Translations under genes and position numbers: made by a program
The notes under the pieces: generated by a model
What the model was told of the DNA's origin: nothing
Database searches by the model: none
The model's input: only the letters and a program-made list of their open reading frames with translations
Shown here: positions 23,746-37,050 of the stretch, in pieces
Numbering within the stretch: the stretch's first letter is position 1
How the letters are laid out: each line of letters opens with the position of its first letter
Assembly: GCA_028023455.1 (NCBI GenBank)
Contig: JAQFVV010000001.1
Coordinates: forward strand, 22,837,401 to 22,901,400
Length of the DNA stretch: 64,000 bases
Source of the DNA: Epiperipatus broadwayi
Lineage: Eukaryota > Onychophora > Udeonychophora > Euonychophora > Peripatidae
Direction of reading: 5' to 3'

Positions 23746-23865
23746 TATATATATCAACTACAAATATATATATATAATTGAAATGAATGTAACTGTACCT
23801 TATGTAAAATGTCAATATACTTAATAAATTTAACAAAATTTTTTTAATATATTTGTTTATTTCAG

Positions 23866-23976
23866 TGTTTATTTGAAATTACAAAAACCAAATGCTGCTA
23901 TAAGGGATTGTGATAAAGCATTAACAATGAATCCAGATATGGCTCAAGCATACAAGTTCAGAGGAAGGGCTTACAG
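23866..23976 (+). CDS. ST13/HIP internal exon 3 of 3 seen: TPR motifs 2 and 3
   Basis: This 111-bp exon completes the Ser codon from 19052 and encodes [20 protein letters not shown] then [16 protein letters not shown], leaving in phase 2 with AG. The acceptor is TTTATTTCAG and the donor is GTATAT. The segment [15 protein letters not shown] is close to diagnostic of HIP (human: [15 protein letters not shown]), and [10 protein letters not shown] corresponds to the start of TPR 3, the Hsc70-contact surface. The expected following residues (LLGHWEEA-type) start the next exon, which I could not find in the remaining 40 kb. This exon anchors the gene identification. Confidence 0.95.
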
Positions 23977-24640
23977 GTATATATATATTTTCTAGAACTA
24001 TTATTAATTTTGACATATAGGCACCCATACCCACAAATGAATATATTCATTATTTATAGATTATGTTACTATAGAATTATCAAAAGAAATTTTTGGCTAG
24101 TTAAACAAAATGAGGTTCTCTATCATCTTGTTGTGTTGAACATCACTTTAACTTATAATCAACTAGCCTTATGAATAAATATAGAATTTTTTTAAAAAAA
24201 GTATCAAACACATCCATGTTTAAATAAAAATAAAAGTTAATCGAAGTGTTTATTTTCTCTAAAATAATTTGTAATTTTATTTTTGTATAAATTTATTTTG
24301 TTGTTTAATTTTTTTAAGTATTCTGTGAAATTTTTCATAATTTTTTTCCCCAGAAAATATATCATTGCACATTTATAATTTGTTCAGAAGAAAACAGTGG
24401 ACAATTTTTTCTGCTATCAAAGAGAAATGATTTACTTTTGATATATACAAGTAATTTTTAGAAAGGATATAGTTATACATACAGTTTTTATGACATTTCA
24501 TATAATAGAGCATTTGAATTAATTATATATCCTCAGATCACTTTTGTTAAAAATATCAAGATGTTGACCCATAATATTTGATGCTTGATAGTCAATATTT
24601 AGATTGCACGTACACCACATGTATATATAAATAAAATATT

Positions 24641-24855
24641 AAAAGATTTTTTTAAATAATGCTTTTATGTAAATATCCTACTGAAAAGTAAAAAAATAAC
24701 AAAGTGTAATTCGTATGATAAAAGAATTTGAGGTCTTTTTGATTTTTATGATTTATTTGAGCCTCAAATGCTTTTATCATATGGATTATTACTTTATTTT
24801 TTTTTACTTTTTAGTAGGCTATTTATATAAAAGCATTATTTTAAAAAAATCTTTT
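24641..24855. mobile_element. Foldback MITE, about 93-bp arms
   Basis: Left arm 24641-24733 and right arm 24762-24855 are near reverse complements: AATAATGCTTTTATGTAAAT against ATTTATATAAAAGCATTATT, and ATGATAAAAG with TTTGAGG at the inner ends. The loop is about 28 nt. Differences are a few substitutions and A-run length changes. It has no coding capacity. Transcribed in the ST13 pre-mRNA it would form a stable hairpin. Confidence 0.85.
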
Positions 24856-24954
24856 TTTTAATCTTATTTTTTCCCAAAATATTTATGAAATATTAATTAT
24901 TAAATATTTACTTTTAATTAAGTAAATAATTTAATATTAACAAAATTTGTCTCT

Positions 24955-25040
24955 ATAAACATTGGCTCACTTGTTAGGGAGTTTTCTTGGGAAGTATAGG
25001 GATGTGGGTTCAATTCTCAACAGGACCTGATTTTTTTTTT
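24955..25040 (+). repeat. tRNA-derived SINE head
   Basis: ATTGGCTCACTTGTTAGGG fits an A box (TGGCTCACTTGTTAGG), and 43 nt after its start GGGTTCAATTCTC fits a B box. This is the normal tRNA-promoter spacing. It is followed by AACAGGACCTGA and a T run. An intact tRNA cloverleaf is not evident, so it is called a SINE remnant rather than a tRNA gene. Confidence 0.6.
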
Positions 25041-27894
25041 CATTGTTAAAAATTCAAAAATTTGGATACCCAACAGAAACTTAGACAAGTTAGTATAAAA
25101 GCATTTAAAATCAGGACAAATAATGTTAAAGATATTTGAAAGCATAATTGAAAATTGAGTTTGGCAGATATATATACACATTCACAGACAGATTAATAAA
25201 AGATTTTTAAATGCTGATATGATATTTGATTAACATTTAAATATAATGTTAATTATTATGTGAACAAAATATAAAAAAAAATTTCTTATGGTTTTTAAAC
25301 ATATTGTATTTGTGTAACCTTATAGATTTAACCTTGTTATTTCTTATTAAATATATTAAAAATAAAACGAAAAAAGCAAAATAATGATAGTTTTAACTTT
25401 TACCTTTATTCAGAGAATGTTTGACATTTTTTTTTTTTTTTTTCAAATAAAGTAAATAATTATTTTACAGTTTTTTTTCTTTGTTATCTTTATTCAGAAA
25501 GTTTTCTGCATTTTTTTAAAAAAATAAGATAAATAATTAAAGATTTTTTTAAGGTAATGCTTGCAAAAAAGTATTATTGATGTTACTATTTAAATTTTTA
25601 AAAAAATATTTTATTTTGCTTATGCAATTATTGGGCATAAATAAATCAATCAATATCTATTATTGTTAGTCTTAATTATATTAATTCATTACTATTAATA
25701 AAGTAAATTTTAATATAAATTACCATTTGTAAGAAAGTATAGACCTACATGATTCTTCATTGATTATGATCATGTAACTTCTTTTTCCAGTTTACAGTAT
25801 TTAAAAATATGGACCTTAATAGTAATTTCTTTTACTTTCTTTGTTTGTAATAATATTAACATTTACATTATACTTTATGCAATGATTGCCTACTTGATTG
25901 TGTTCAAATAGTAATTAAGGTGCAGCACTATTGTTCATCTTTAAGAACTATTTTTGCCTGTATTATTCCTTAATGGTTCTTTGATTTCACGATTATGTAG
26001 ATAATTAATATGTTAATTTTGAAAGTTCTTCATTTGAAACAATTCTCAGTTGAGCTAAAATGCATTGCCTCTTGTAGTAAGCACCTAATGTTAGGATGGC
26101 TCTCTTACATTATGTTGAGTAAAGATTTAGTTCTGTGTAGCATTTCTGATTGTGCCATCTTTGAATAAAATATCATAAGATATGAGAAAATTCAGAAAAA
26201 TCGTTCTCATGAAACAAAATCACAGCTGATTTGATATTATAGTTGACTAATTATATAAACTCACAACTGATTTTTATATATGTAAATTTGCTTATATAAA
26301 AATATATAGAATTTATTTTAGTCTATAAATTAATATGATTAAATTATGATAACCCAGCAAATTTATTTTTGCACTTACCCTGTAACTTATCTTTCCCTTG
26401 TCAATCTCGTATCTTGAATTGAGCTTGAATATTACTTTTTAACAACTATTCATAATTGAGCATTTGCAAATTTCTAATCTTTTAAAATTATTTTTTTCAG
26501 AACCAATTTTATCGTTTTCTAACTTCCCCCAAATGCCATGTATTATTTGAATAAAAGTTATATTGAGTCTTTGAAGTGATTTCACTAAAAAAATAATGGT
26601 TTTTGATAAAGGTGTTTTTTCAAAAGCCTTTTATGTTATATAAAATTTATTGTTCTGTAAATACTTAAGAAAATTTGAATTTATATATATCTTTGTCACT
26701 AATTTTTTTTTTAAAAAAAAAAACTAGTCAAAAATATAATACAAAAGAAATATATTTTATCAAGAACACTTGTTTTAAAAACAAATGAATAAACTATATT
26801 TTGTTTTATTTATTTATTTTGTTATATTAGACTAATTTGTATGGTGAAAAATAAACCAATTCTACAGTTAGTAAATAATTTGATAAAATATAAATAAGTA
26901 TTTAAATATAAAAATTTGTGTACATGTTTAGATTATATTTTATATATTTATTTATATATTAAAATATAATTATATTAATAAAAAAATATATATGTATATT
27001 ATAAAACTCATTATAAATCTTAAATCATCAACAATAGATTAATGCCTATTGATTATTTGAGGCAATTATAAATATATTTACCCATGATGATTTTGAACAA
27101 AAAAAAACATTGATCTGTTTTAATTATGATAGATCTAGCATGTGACAATTGAATTTTAATGCAGACAATTATCATAAGTATAAGAATTTTAATAGTCGGA
27201 ATTGCAAGCATAATTTAATTAACAGCAAGATTAGTCTTGTTCTGAATCACAGAGAAGAGATAAGATATTTATTTATACTTAAAATGGTATAGCAACAAAA
27301 TTTTGATTACCAGCTAATACCAATTTGTCAACATTTTAAATTTCTCTGTAGGACTATAGCAAATGACTAATATTATTCAGATCTATACAGTCTTAATAGT
27401 TTTAGTGCTGTCTTTTATTAGACTATATATAAAGACTAATTCTTTGCAACAAAAAGCATCTAATCAATAATTCTTAGGACAAACACCATTAGCAGATTTG
27501 TCTAAACATTTCAGGAAGATTTTTTACAAAAGTTATTTTAAAAACAGAATTGAAAGGAGAAGATTCTTTTTTGAAATTTTAATGGAATAGAGCAAGCAAA
27601 TTTCTAATCTCTACACCATAGATTTTTGTTGTTACAGCTTTACTATGTGATCAACTATATAGAGATGAACATAGATTGACTGCTTCCCAGCACATGTCAA
27701 ATAGCATGGTGAGTTTACTGGCTTATTATAACTGAGTTTAAAATCAAGATACATCATGCTCTTTCTTCTCAGTTGCCTGATAGTTTTAACTGAAATATCG
27801 GTTGAGAAGACAAGATGAATGTGAGCACGAATAATCTTTTTTTTTTAATAGATATTTACAAGCATGAGATATAAAAAAAAGTTGTGACCCTTAT

Positions 27895-29700
27895 TTTCAG
27901 GAGACTGTAAAATTCCCAGCCAAGGAAGTGACTGATGGCCAAAGATGGAGAATGATGAGTCTCCTGATTGTGGATCCCAGCTGTCATTTGATGATGACCT
28001 TTTATTTAGGTATCTACAATTACAAATCACTTTCATAGTGAAGGAAAATTATATAAATTGGAAGAAAAACTGCGTAATATTAAATGGGATATTGTTAGAC
28101 TTTGTGAAGTTAGAAGAAAAAGTAAAGAGACAATTGATTTAAAAAGTGGACATATACTTTACTATAAGGGTTTAAATATTGGAAGCATAAATGGAATGGA
28201 TTTATTATAAATACAAAGTGGAAAAACTACAATGTGGTAAATGATGGTCTATCAGTCAGAGTCATTAGATTAGTTATTCAAATTAGCAGAAGATACCAAA
28301 TGCAAATTATTCAGGCTTATGTTCCAGCAAGTTCTCATTATAATGAAGTAGATGATTTTTATATGGATGTATATAATAATTTTGTTCAGACCAAATAATA
28401 TTTTAAAATTGTCATTGGCGACTGTAATGCTAGAATTGATAAATGATTGAAAGATGAAAGTGCTGGGATTTGGTTATGGAGACAGAAATGAGAGAGTACT
28501 CTGACTTGTGAGTTTGCAGAAAAAGAAAAACTGTAAATGAATTCTTTTTTTGAGAAAAATATTTTCAGAAATGGACATGGAAGCATTCATAGCAGAATTG
28601 GATAATATTTTGACTAAGAGAAAATTTATATTTCAAGATTTCAGTGTTCTTAATGAATTTAACACAGAAAGTGATCTTAGTCTAATGAGATTGAAGATAT
28701 GTGTTAATGTAAAATTAGGGATAAAATTATTAAGAAAAACATTTTTAACAGTTTATATTCCTAACCTTCAGAAATGTTCTAATGAATTTAAATTAAAATT
28801 TGCAAATCATACATTATTCAAACTTAACTGAGATCAGTAAGAAGATAAATAATATTCTACAAAAAACTGCAATAAAGATAATTGATCCAAAAAAGGAACT
28901 TGCCAGTAAATTTTTAACTGAGATAAGAGAATATATGAAGAAAAAAAGGAATAGAAAATATTTAAAAATAATTCATTAAACAAAATTGATTATCTGGAGT
29001 TCTGTAAAATGGTACAAAAAGAAAGTGTAATTATTACTTGGAAAGTATTACTTGGAAGCGAATAAAAGTTTTAAAATTATAAAACATATAAGTATTGGAA
29101 GTTAAAATTATTTCTGGAATGAGAAAGTTCAAATTACTAAAAAAAGGATCATCATCATGAAATCTGTGAAAAAGTTCAATAAAGAATTATATAGTAATAA
29201 AGAACAGGAAAACAAAATACTCTTATAGTTATTAGATCTGAATCGCCCAGCATTTTAAATGAAGTGGAATCTGCAATTAAATCTATGAAGAAGAAAAAGG
29301 TCTAGGAAATGATCAAATTATTATTGATATGTTAAAAGAAGCATGTGAACAAATAGAAAAATTGTTGATAAAGTTATATACTAAATATCAAATGATAAAG
29401 ATGTACCAGATGATTGGAAGAATGCTGTAATAGTTTGATATTTAAGAAAAATGATAAAGAAAATATTAGAAATTACAAATCTATTAGTCTTTTATCAGCA
29501 CATCATAGGATCACCTTTTCTTTATGCTTCACAAGCTTTTGTTTTTATTAGTTCTATACAAAATATTTATCACAGTAAATTTATAAAAAGCACCAATGAA
29601 TACGAATTGTCATTATGCTTTGGATTTATAGATTATGAAAAGGCATTTGATTCTCTAAGCATTTCTTCCATGATTAAAGCATTGAATACTATTATTACTG
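27895..29700 (+). pseudogene. RTE-type LINE, + strand copy, truncated and frameshifted
   Basis: This region aligns by eye with the reverse complement of the minus-strand RTE at 54.9-57.6 kb. It begins with the same leader (CCAGCCAAGG, TCTCCTGATTGTG, CATTTGATGATGAC), then endonuclease remnants: ENYINWKKN, IKWDI-type and DLKSGHILYYK-type stretches in shifting frames near 28040-28165. Next come IGDCNARID near 28417-28440 (the partner copy has the normal GDFNARIG) and the reverse-transcriptase start with FGFIDYEKAFDS near 29620-29655. Similarity fades about 29700, so the polymerase active site (FADD) and tail are absent. A segment around 29500-29570 is also shorter than in the partner. Many stops make it non-functional. 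Confidence 0.85.
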
Positions 29701-31753
29701 TTCTGCTATACAACTGTGAATTATTGTCCAGTCTATTCAGCTATCTTTTTTGTTTATATAATAAGTTTATAATTTTTTTTTTTTTAAAGTATGCTTCAAT
29801 TGATTCAGAAAACTGGAATCCATTATACTTTAGGATAGTTTCAACAGCTTTTTTTTCCAATGCATTATTCATTTAAATTATCAGATAACTGAACTGTAAT
29901 AATATGACTTTTCAGGTACAACTAATTATAGATCACATTTTCCAATTCTAACTAGTTTACCATAGATTCTTTCTGAATTTTTTTAAAAAGTCTAACTTTT
30001 TTTTTTTTTAAAATCTTCACAGAATACAAAAGAAAATAAGTGTAAGATTTCTAATGCATCAAATTGTTTGATTTTTGACCACCAACAGATAAATTATAGA
30101 GCTAAATTCACAATTAATATCAATGGTCATTAGCATTTTAAAAATAATTTATGGAAGAGAAATCTTTGATATTCAAAAAAAATTATTAAGAAATATAATC
30201 CTTTATATATGATTACCTCCTAGAACATTTTATTAAAGAATTATTTTTCAATAAACTGATATGATGTTAAGACAATGTTAAATTTTATAAAAAATGTAAT
30301 TTCTAGTTGCAGTATATAGACAAATTATGTATGATCTTATAAACAATTTGTAGTTTTTTCAGTTTCACTAAATCTAAAAAATATATTTTCTTGTGATAAT
30401 AATAATTTTAATTTCAAGCATGAAATATTCTCTTGGATAATTAGCTTAAATATTAAGAATAGCATTAATTATATTGCTTCTGCATCATGATATACACTTA
30501 CTGATTATTGCCATTAATTGCATCACACTCTGACTGACCTGTTTGTCTTTTAAGAAAATAGCATTTTTAAGGATGTTATCTATATATAAAAAAGAAACAA
30601 CTAAATTTTCAGTTCTATCATTCTGCACTTAGGGTTTAATTATACCTAGAATATTGGACATTTTTCTTATTAATTCACAAAAATTAATATTAATTAGGAA
30701 AATATTTCTGAATCAAATTTACCATTCATAGATTCTAAGACTTTATAATCAAAACATCACATCTTTTCCAGTTTACTTTAATATATGCTTCCAAAAGTAG
30801 TTATATTCTCCTACTTTAAAATCATCTTTTAAAAAATTGAATAATCATTAGAGACTAATGCTTATGGTATAATACCCATATTACCAGACTGGTTTCTTTC
30901 TGACTTTTTTCTTTGTAGGACTTAATATTTAAAGTTGAAACTAATGGATACGTGCATTAGTTTGAATACTAAATTCTTACTGAAGAAAGCAAAAGTTAGA
31001 AAACAATTCTAGGAGTATCTATTGATTATTCAGACATACAGTAGATTGGCTCTAAAGTAATATAAAGAGACTGTTCTTGGAAGCATTCTAAGACATTGGA
31101 TCTTTATTAATAGATTTTGTTCTCTTTATAACTTGTATGAAAAAATTGTAACAAATAAATAATGTAATAATTTTATTATCATTATAAAATCTTATTTTTA
31201 ATTTAATTGATGGTATTTGAAATAAAGTATGAAATAACATATCTAAAACAAAAAATTGCATTACCCCCCCCCCCCTTATAGTTTTTATTAGTTAATGATA
31301 AATTTATTATTATTTTTTACAAAGTTTTAAAAATAAAAGTTACATATTTTTAAAAAATAAAATGTTGCTACTGGAATCATGAAGAAATCAAAATCATTGC
31401 AGTAAGATAGAAATTAAGATATAAGCATTTGTCTGCTATGCACTATGACCTGGATTTTTTTTTTCAAATCAACAATCTATAATCAAATCATCTAATATTG
31501 GTAAATAAATGAGTTTCTAACTATTCTTAGCTAGAAAGTTTTTTTAAAAAAAGGATGGAAAAACTCTCAAACCCTCACCACTTAACCAATTGGCAAGCCT
31601 ATTGATTCATGCTTTTTCCATTGTTTTTTATCTGTGAGAATGACTTTTGCCTTAAATGGGCTATTTAAAGACTATTTTATCTTTTTATTATATACAAAAT
31701 AGAATGTTTCAGTTTAACCTAAAAAATAATAATATTCTAAAGAAAGCTATAAT
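29701..31753. other. AT-rich non-coding sequence
   Basis: No feature recognised except simple sequence, including a C run at about 31265-31276. Confidence 0.5.
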
Positions 31754-32126
31754 GTCTATTGAATATTTATTATACAGTATATATTTTTAATCATTTAATA
31801 TTCTTTGTAAAATATTAATCCTAAAGACTCAATTGATTTCATCAAATTTTAAACATGATACACATTGGTTAGTATGTAACATGCATCCATGAAAAAATAA
31901 GACAGCTTTGCTAAATGAAATATATGAAGTGATTTACTATTTTTTCAAAATTTTAGAAATTTAAAAGTATTATTTGGTAAAGCAATGGAAAATATATGAA
32001 ACATCTATTATTATCTTTTTTTTTTTTTTTAGTAATAAAAGATCTACCGGCTTTATTAAATGTATTGGGTTGAGATTTGTAGCATATATATATTCTATTT
32101 TTAAATATACTATATATGAATGTTTT
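31754..32126 (+). repeat. Long direct repeat R1, left copy
   Basis: About 370 bp matching 43611-43986 in the same orientation. Shared runs include AATCCTAAAG with CAATTGATTTCAT, AAAAATAAGACAGCTTT, TTTGGTAAAGCAATGGAAAA and GGTTGAGATTTGTA. The copies differ by substitutions and small indels. The pair brackets the Ty3/Gypsy element and its LTR pieces. Confidence 0.9.
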
Positions 32127-32462
32127 CCCAAACTCATAATACAATATTGTTGTATATTGTATTAGTTATAAATTTTTTGTTTACTTTATAAATTTATGTA
32201 TAAAATATTCATATAACTTTAGGATTTATTGAAATAGATTGATAACGCTATCTATAGAATGATTGAGCTAATTACACACACACACAAAAGTAATTGAAAT
32301 TTTGTTTCAATCTTTTAACTAAAGTATAATTATACTTTGGAATGTTAGTGTGTGTGTGTGTGTGTGGGGGGGGGTCACTCCATTATGGAGGAGAGAAAGC
32401 GAGAAAAGAGTGTAATGTAAATTTGTGAATCAGATGAATCTAAATTGCACATGAAAACGACT

Positions 32463-33462
32463 AATTTGGTAAAAGACTACGAGGTAAAAGAAAAGAAAAA
32501 AAGGTATAGTTTTGTTTCATGTATCATTATTGATTTAAGCTAAATTTGAGAACTAAAGTATGAATAGATTTGAATAGAAAAAATGCTACAAAAGAAGAGA
32601 GAGAGTTAAATAATTACTACTGTTGTTTTTTGTAAAAGCAAAAAAAAAAGAGAGACTTTTATGATGAAGTCTAGCTAGTACAACCGATATTCTTCGCAGG
32701 AACTGCCTTCATCATACCGATAATATCGCAGTGCTTTTGTGCTACAATGCTCTACATCCTAAGCAAACACATGAAAGTTCAAACCAACAGTGGAGAAAAA
32801 CAAAATGCTATATTTATGTCTGTATAGTAGTGTCTTACTTTGGAACCGAATAAACGAGTTATAAATCAGAATGGTTTCTCTTTTAACATGAACTATTTTG
32901 ACATCCTCATCATTCATGAGCTTATGACTACAAATCCATCACAGCAGCCATGCATGATGGACAATGTTGTTTATATGGGCTTGTCTAAAACTGTAAACAT
33001 ACTTTTTTCACTAAAGTTATTTAAATAGATTTTTCTTTCTATAAACTCATTCCAATAATTAATAACAAATAACAGTATATTTTGAATGAGTGAATTCAAT
33101 TTAGAAGAACTATATAGCTAAAACTGAAAACAATTTTTCACTTAAGTTGTTTAAATGGATTTTTCTTTTTTTTTTCAAAAAACAGTCATTTATAATTGTT
33201 TCTAAGATTTTTTTTTTGTATAAGTTAAACAATTTGTTCTTTTTTTTACCCACGCTCAAAGTGACTGATAAAGTCTAGCGAGTAGGTGTTTATTTATATA
33301 TTTAACTAGTTAGTTTAGTTTGGCATATGCGATAGCCGGTAAAATAAATTAAGGCCAACAACCTCTAGGAGGAATTAAATAAGTAAATCTTAATCCCAGG
33401 CACATTACCTGGGCACCTTCCATTTATCCATTTTACCAATACATTTCAACTAGTGCTATCAC
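32463..33462 (+). repeat. Left LTR (candidate) of the Ty3/Gypsy element
   Basis: Direct repeat of 37051-37835, 39581-39800 and 43434-43602, which appear to be one interrupted right LTR. It starts at TTTGGTAAAAGA (shared left edge) and ends near GCTATCACA; a TGG to CA frame fits LTR convention. It holds a worn TATA position (GCTACAAAAG near 32583), a polyadenylation signal AATAAA at 32849-32854, and partial tandem copies of a unit of about 118 bp (GAGTGAATTCAATTTAGAAG, TTTAAATGGATTTTTCTTT). Preceding sequence includes a GT/G microsatellite at 32349-32374. The exact ends are inferred. Confidence 0.7.
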
Positions 33463-36400
33463 ATAAAATAAGTGGATAAGAATTTATGTACTCCAGTGTG
33501 AGGTCTACTGAACATAGAATGTCCTGAGATAGAGAATCAGAAAGGAACAAAGTAGAGACAAGAAAAAAAAAATGGGGCCATTGTAGGATGAGGTCGTATC
33601 TGGGGGAATAGTTAGGATTTTAAGAAAAGAAAATATATATATTAGTAGAAAAGATGAATATAGAGAATAGCATAGGAATGGAAGAGCAGAATAGAAGGCA
33701 TATATATATACATAGTATAGTGGGCTAACAAAAATTTATCAAAATTGAAATGTTTGGAGAGAGTATGAATCCTCTTGAATGTTTTTGTTTTTATAAGTTA
33801 ACAGAGTGAAAGTAATCATTGCAAGTAATCACTTATATGATATGGCATATGATTGGTGGAAGGCATTATATCGCAATGTGGAAACATTTGAAGAATATAG
33901 TATTTGTATCTTATGTAATTCTGGAGTACATCAAAACAAGAAAATATCCTATAAACAGTAAAAAGGGAGATGTTATGGACAGTTTTTTTCAGAGACAAGC
34001 AGCTAGGCTGAAAACTCATAACTACCATATGCTGAGTAACAAATAATTTGGACAATTAGGAGGAAACTATTGAAGGCTATTTAAAATATCCTAGTAGATT
34101 GTATGAATAAACGGATAGAGAATGTGTTGGAAATACTGAGAGATATAGAGTTAATAGAAAGGGATGAAAGGGCAGAATAAAATAGGGCATAGATGAAGAT
34201 TGAAACAAATAGAAAATGAAGGGTGAGAGAAGCTTATAAAAAAGAAAATACAAGACGAAATTCATAATGTAATTTTAGAAGAGAAAATGAATACTCTTAA
34301 TATTGGGAAGTCAAGTGTGACCGATTATACCTGTGGTAGTTTGTGATATAGAAATGTATGCTCTACTGGACTTTCAAGTCAAATTTCCATATTATCGAAT
34401 AAAATATTAGAAAGAATCAAGAAGAAGTAGAATAACAAAATTTAAATAGTTAAAAAAATCTGAAATTACCGTGGTTAATGGTAAAAGAGCAAGGCTGGAC
34501 CCTATGCAAGTATATATAAATGTGCAAGTGGTGAGGTATATTTTTCTTCAATGGCGGGATTAATAGATGTTATATTGGGATTGGACTTTATGTGTCAAAC
34601 ACACAACAACCTTAATTATAAAGATAATGTGGTGACAGTAAAAGAAAGTGATATTGTTTTATAACTGGAGGGGGCAAATAATTATGAAAGGAAACTATAT
34701 AATGGAAAATTTTATTCAAGAAAGAATTTCAAAATATAAATGAATCAAATACAATAATAGGTCAACAAACAGAGAAGATACTAAAACAATGCATAAAAGA
34801 TATTTTTGTTAAAACCAGGAGTTATAAAGGATTATATCTATCGTATTAATCTTAAAACAGAAACTCATTTCCAAAGGTGATCTTATTCTATCCCTGTAAA
34901 GCATAGAAAAGAAATTTATCAATGGGAACAGCAAATAGAGGAATGGGGAATTATCATAAAACAACTATTATCATGTATTGATCCTTTAGTTATAGTAAAG
35001 AAAAAAGATGAATTGATAAAAATATGTTTGGATGTGCAACAGTTAAATGCAATCACTAATCCTGACCGTGACATACCTCAGAGAATTCCGATTTATTGAT
35101 GAAATTTAAAGAAAAAAATATTTTTGTCATTTGATTTAACATCAAGTTACTTGCAGATGCTGCTATATGTCGAAAACAGGAAATATATAGCATTTTGGTA
35201 GGAGGCATACACCTATGTATTCCAAAGAGTCTCATTTGGATTGTTGAATAGTGATTCTAGAATGGGTTATTACGATGCCTGAACCAGGTTCTGTTAACTA
35301 AGGTAAAAGAATTTATCATATATTACATGGATGGCATAAGTATAGCCTTTAAAGATCAGCAAGAGCATCTTGATATAGAAACATTTTTATATGAAAGTCA
35401 TCAAAAAAACATAACTATTAACATTAAGAAAAATTGTCTTGCACAGAAAGAAATTGTGTTTCTGGGGCATGTACTTAATAAAGATGGAGTGAAATCTCAT
35501 TCATATAAAATTGAAATGATTACCTGGTTTCCGGATCGTCATAACAAGGACAATTGCAATCATTTTCGGAGAATTTGTAATTTTTACCAGAGGTTTTATA
35601 AAAAAATTTTATGGACCCAGAAGCATTATGAATTTTGCTCCAAAAAGACAATAAACGGAGTTGGCAAAATCAGCAACAAAAATCATTTGAGCAACTCAAG
35701 CAAAACTTCCTGATAGAAGTAATCTTGGCATATCCGCATTTTGACAAGCCATTCTTATTACAGACAGATAATAGTGGTTGGAGATTGAGAGCTGTCTTGT
35801 TTCAAGAAAAAGTCCTCCAAAGTATTTTATTTTCTTAGCAGATCATTAACCATCCCAAAAAGGAATTATACAACTACAGAGAGAGAGGCTCTAGCAATTA
35901 TATGGACATTTAGTAAACTAAAACATGTATTCCTTGTTTCAGAGATTTGTTGTCATTACAAATCATACAATGCCTGGAGTTTATAAATAGGTATTAACGA
36001 ATCAATGATTGTTTGATTAGATGGAGGAAATATTCCTGCAAAAATTTAACTGGCAGGTGGTATACTGCCCTAGGATAGATATTATAATATTGAACTTTTT
36101 TAAGTAGAAATCCAGTGGAAAGTAAGCCATGGCATTTATTTCTAGAGGGAGTTCAGTTGATGATTATGGCTTTAGATATGGGTGAATCCATTGAAAAGAA
36201 TTTTTGAGGTTTTTTTTTATTTCCACAAGGTGGACTCTGCATATAGGGATATGGTGTATTTTTGCCAAGGTATCTTGTCTGCTTATCATCCTGCTTCTAT
36301 AAGGTTGAAAAGAGAAAAATAGATACCAGATAATTAATGGTTTTTTTGGTGTATAAACTGGCATCACATAATAATATATTGGAGAATATCCCTCATGCTT

Positions 36401-36980
36401 TGCGGGATAGACTGATTACATATGCACATCAAACATGACATGGTTCCCAGAAGATGGAAAGCCTTTTTATGTTGATGAAATTATTGGCTTAAAATGTATA
36501 GGTCTATTATATCTACACTCCAATCGTGTCAGGTGTATTGAAGAAACAACCTTCTAATCAATATTATACCTGTATCAGCAGTCGATATTGATTGAAAACC
36601 CAAATGAATTACTTGATATTAATTTCTATAGACTATTATTTTTGTTCTGGCAGTACAGATTTCTGTTGGTGACTTATGACATGTTCTCCAAGTTTGTTCA
36701 GGTATATCCATTGCATAAGGTGGATGCCAGAAATACAATACGTTTTAAAAAGCAAACAGTTCCTACAAGTTAGTAAACCATTGGCAATTCTCTCTGACCA
36801 TGGAACCTCACTCATATCCAAAGAATGGAAAGATTGGTTGAGCAAAGAATGAATCAAGCATGTTTTGATTTCTATTGGAAACCCACAGTCGAAACATGCA
36901 CTGGAGAGTGATGAAGGAATTGAGCACTTTATTTCAAGTGCAGCTGGACAAAAATCATAAATAATGGGATAATGTATTAC
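33463..36980 (+). pseudogene. Ty3/Gypsy-type LTR retrotransposon gag-pol, heavily degraded
   Basis: The order is that of Ty3/Gypsy: purine-rich gag-like region (33.6-34.3 kb, short frames only); aspartic-protease tail with DVILGLDF at 34566-34589; reverse transcriptase with QQLNAIT, FDLTSSYLQ near 35129-35155, an altered active site YMDG in place of YxDD at 35324-35335, and FLGHVLNKDG; RNase H with FLLQTDNSG near 35755; then HH-CC-like zinc finger and integrase core remnants (FLLVTYDMFSKFVQVYPLHK, ILSDHGTSL) at 36.4-36.85 kb. Frames change repeatedly and stops are frequent. The integrase C-terminus stops abruptly before the right LTR at 37051. Product cannot be made. It is an old domestic-type mobile element with no envelope gene seen. 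Confidence 0.88.
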
Positions 36981-37050
36981 ATAGAATCATCAACATAATT
37001 AAGTGGACACGCCATGGATCTGGCATTGGCTCCAGAACAAAACAATAATG

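Larger units (their letters stand above)
19053..23865. other. ST13 intron (4.8 kb)
   Basis: Starts at donor GTAAAT and ends in a T-rich tract with TTTATTTCAG. It holds the decayed inverted-repeat cluster near 20.9-21.3 kb and SINE-like copies at 23.2 and 23.5 kb; otherwise AT-rich sequence with no recognised exon. Confidence 0.65.
23977..27894. other. AT-rich sequence downstream of the third ST13 exon, probable long intron
   Basis: Contains the foldback MITE at 24641-24855 and the tRNA-like SINE head at 24955-25040, plus a weak 75-bp T-rich duplication near 25415-25550 (TTTATTCAGA repeated). No exon was recognised. Confidence 0.5.

Noticed and set aside
33816-34055. Overlapping 75- and 79-residue open frames on opposite strands
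   Set aside because: The plus frame is part of the degraded gag-like region of the Gypsy element; the minus frame is its shadow.
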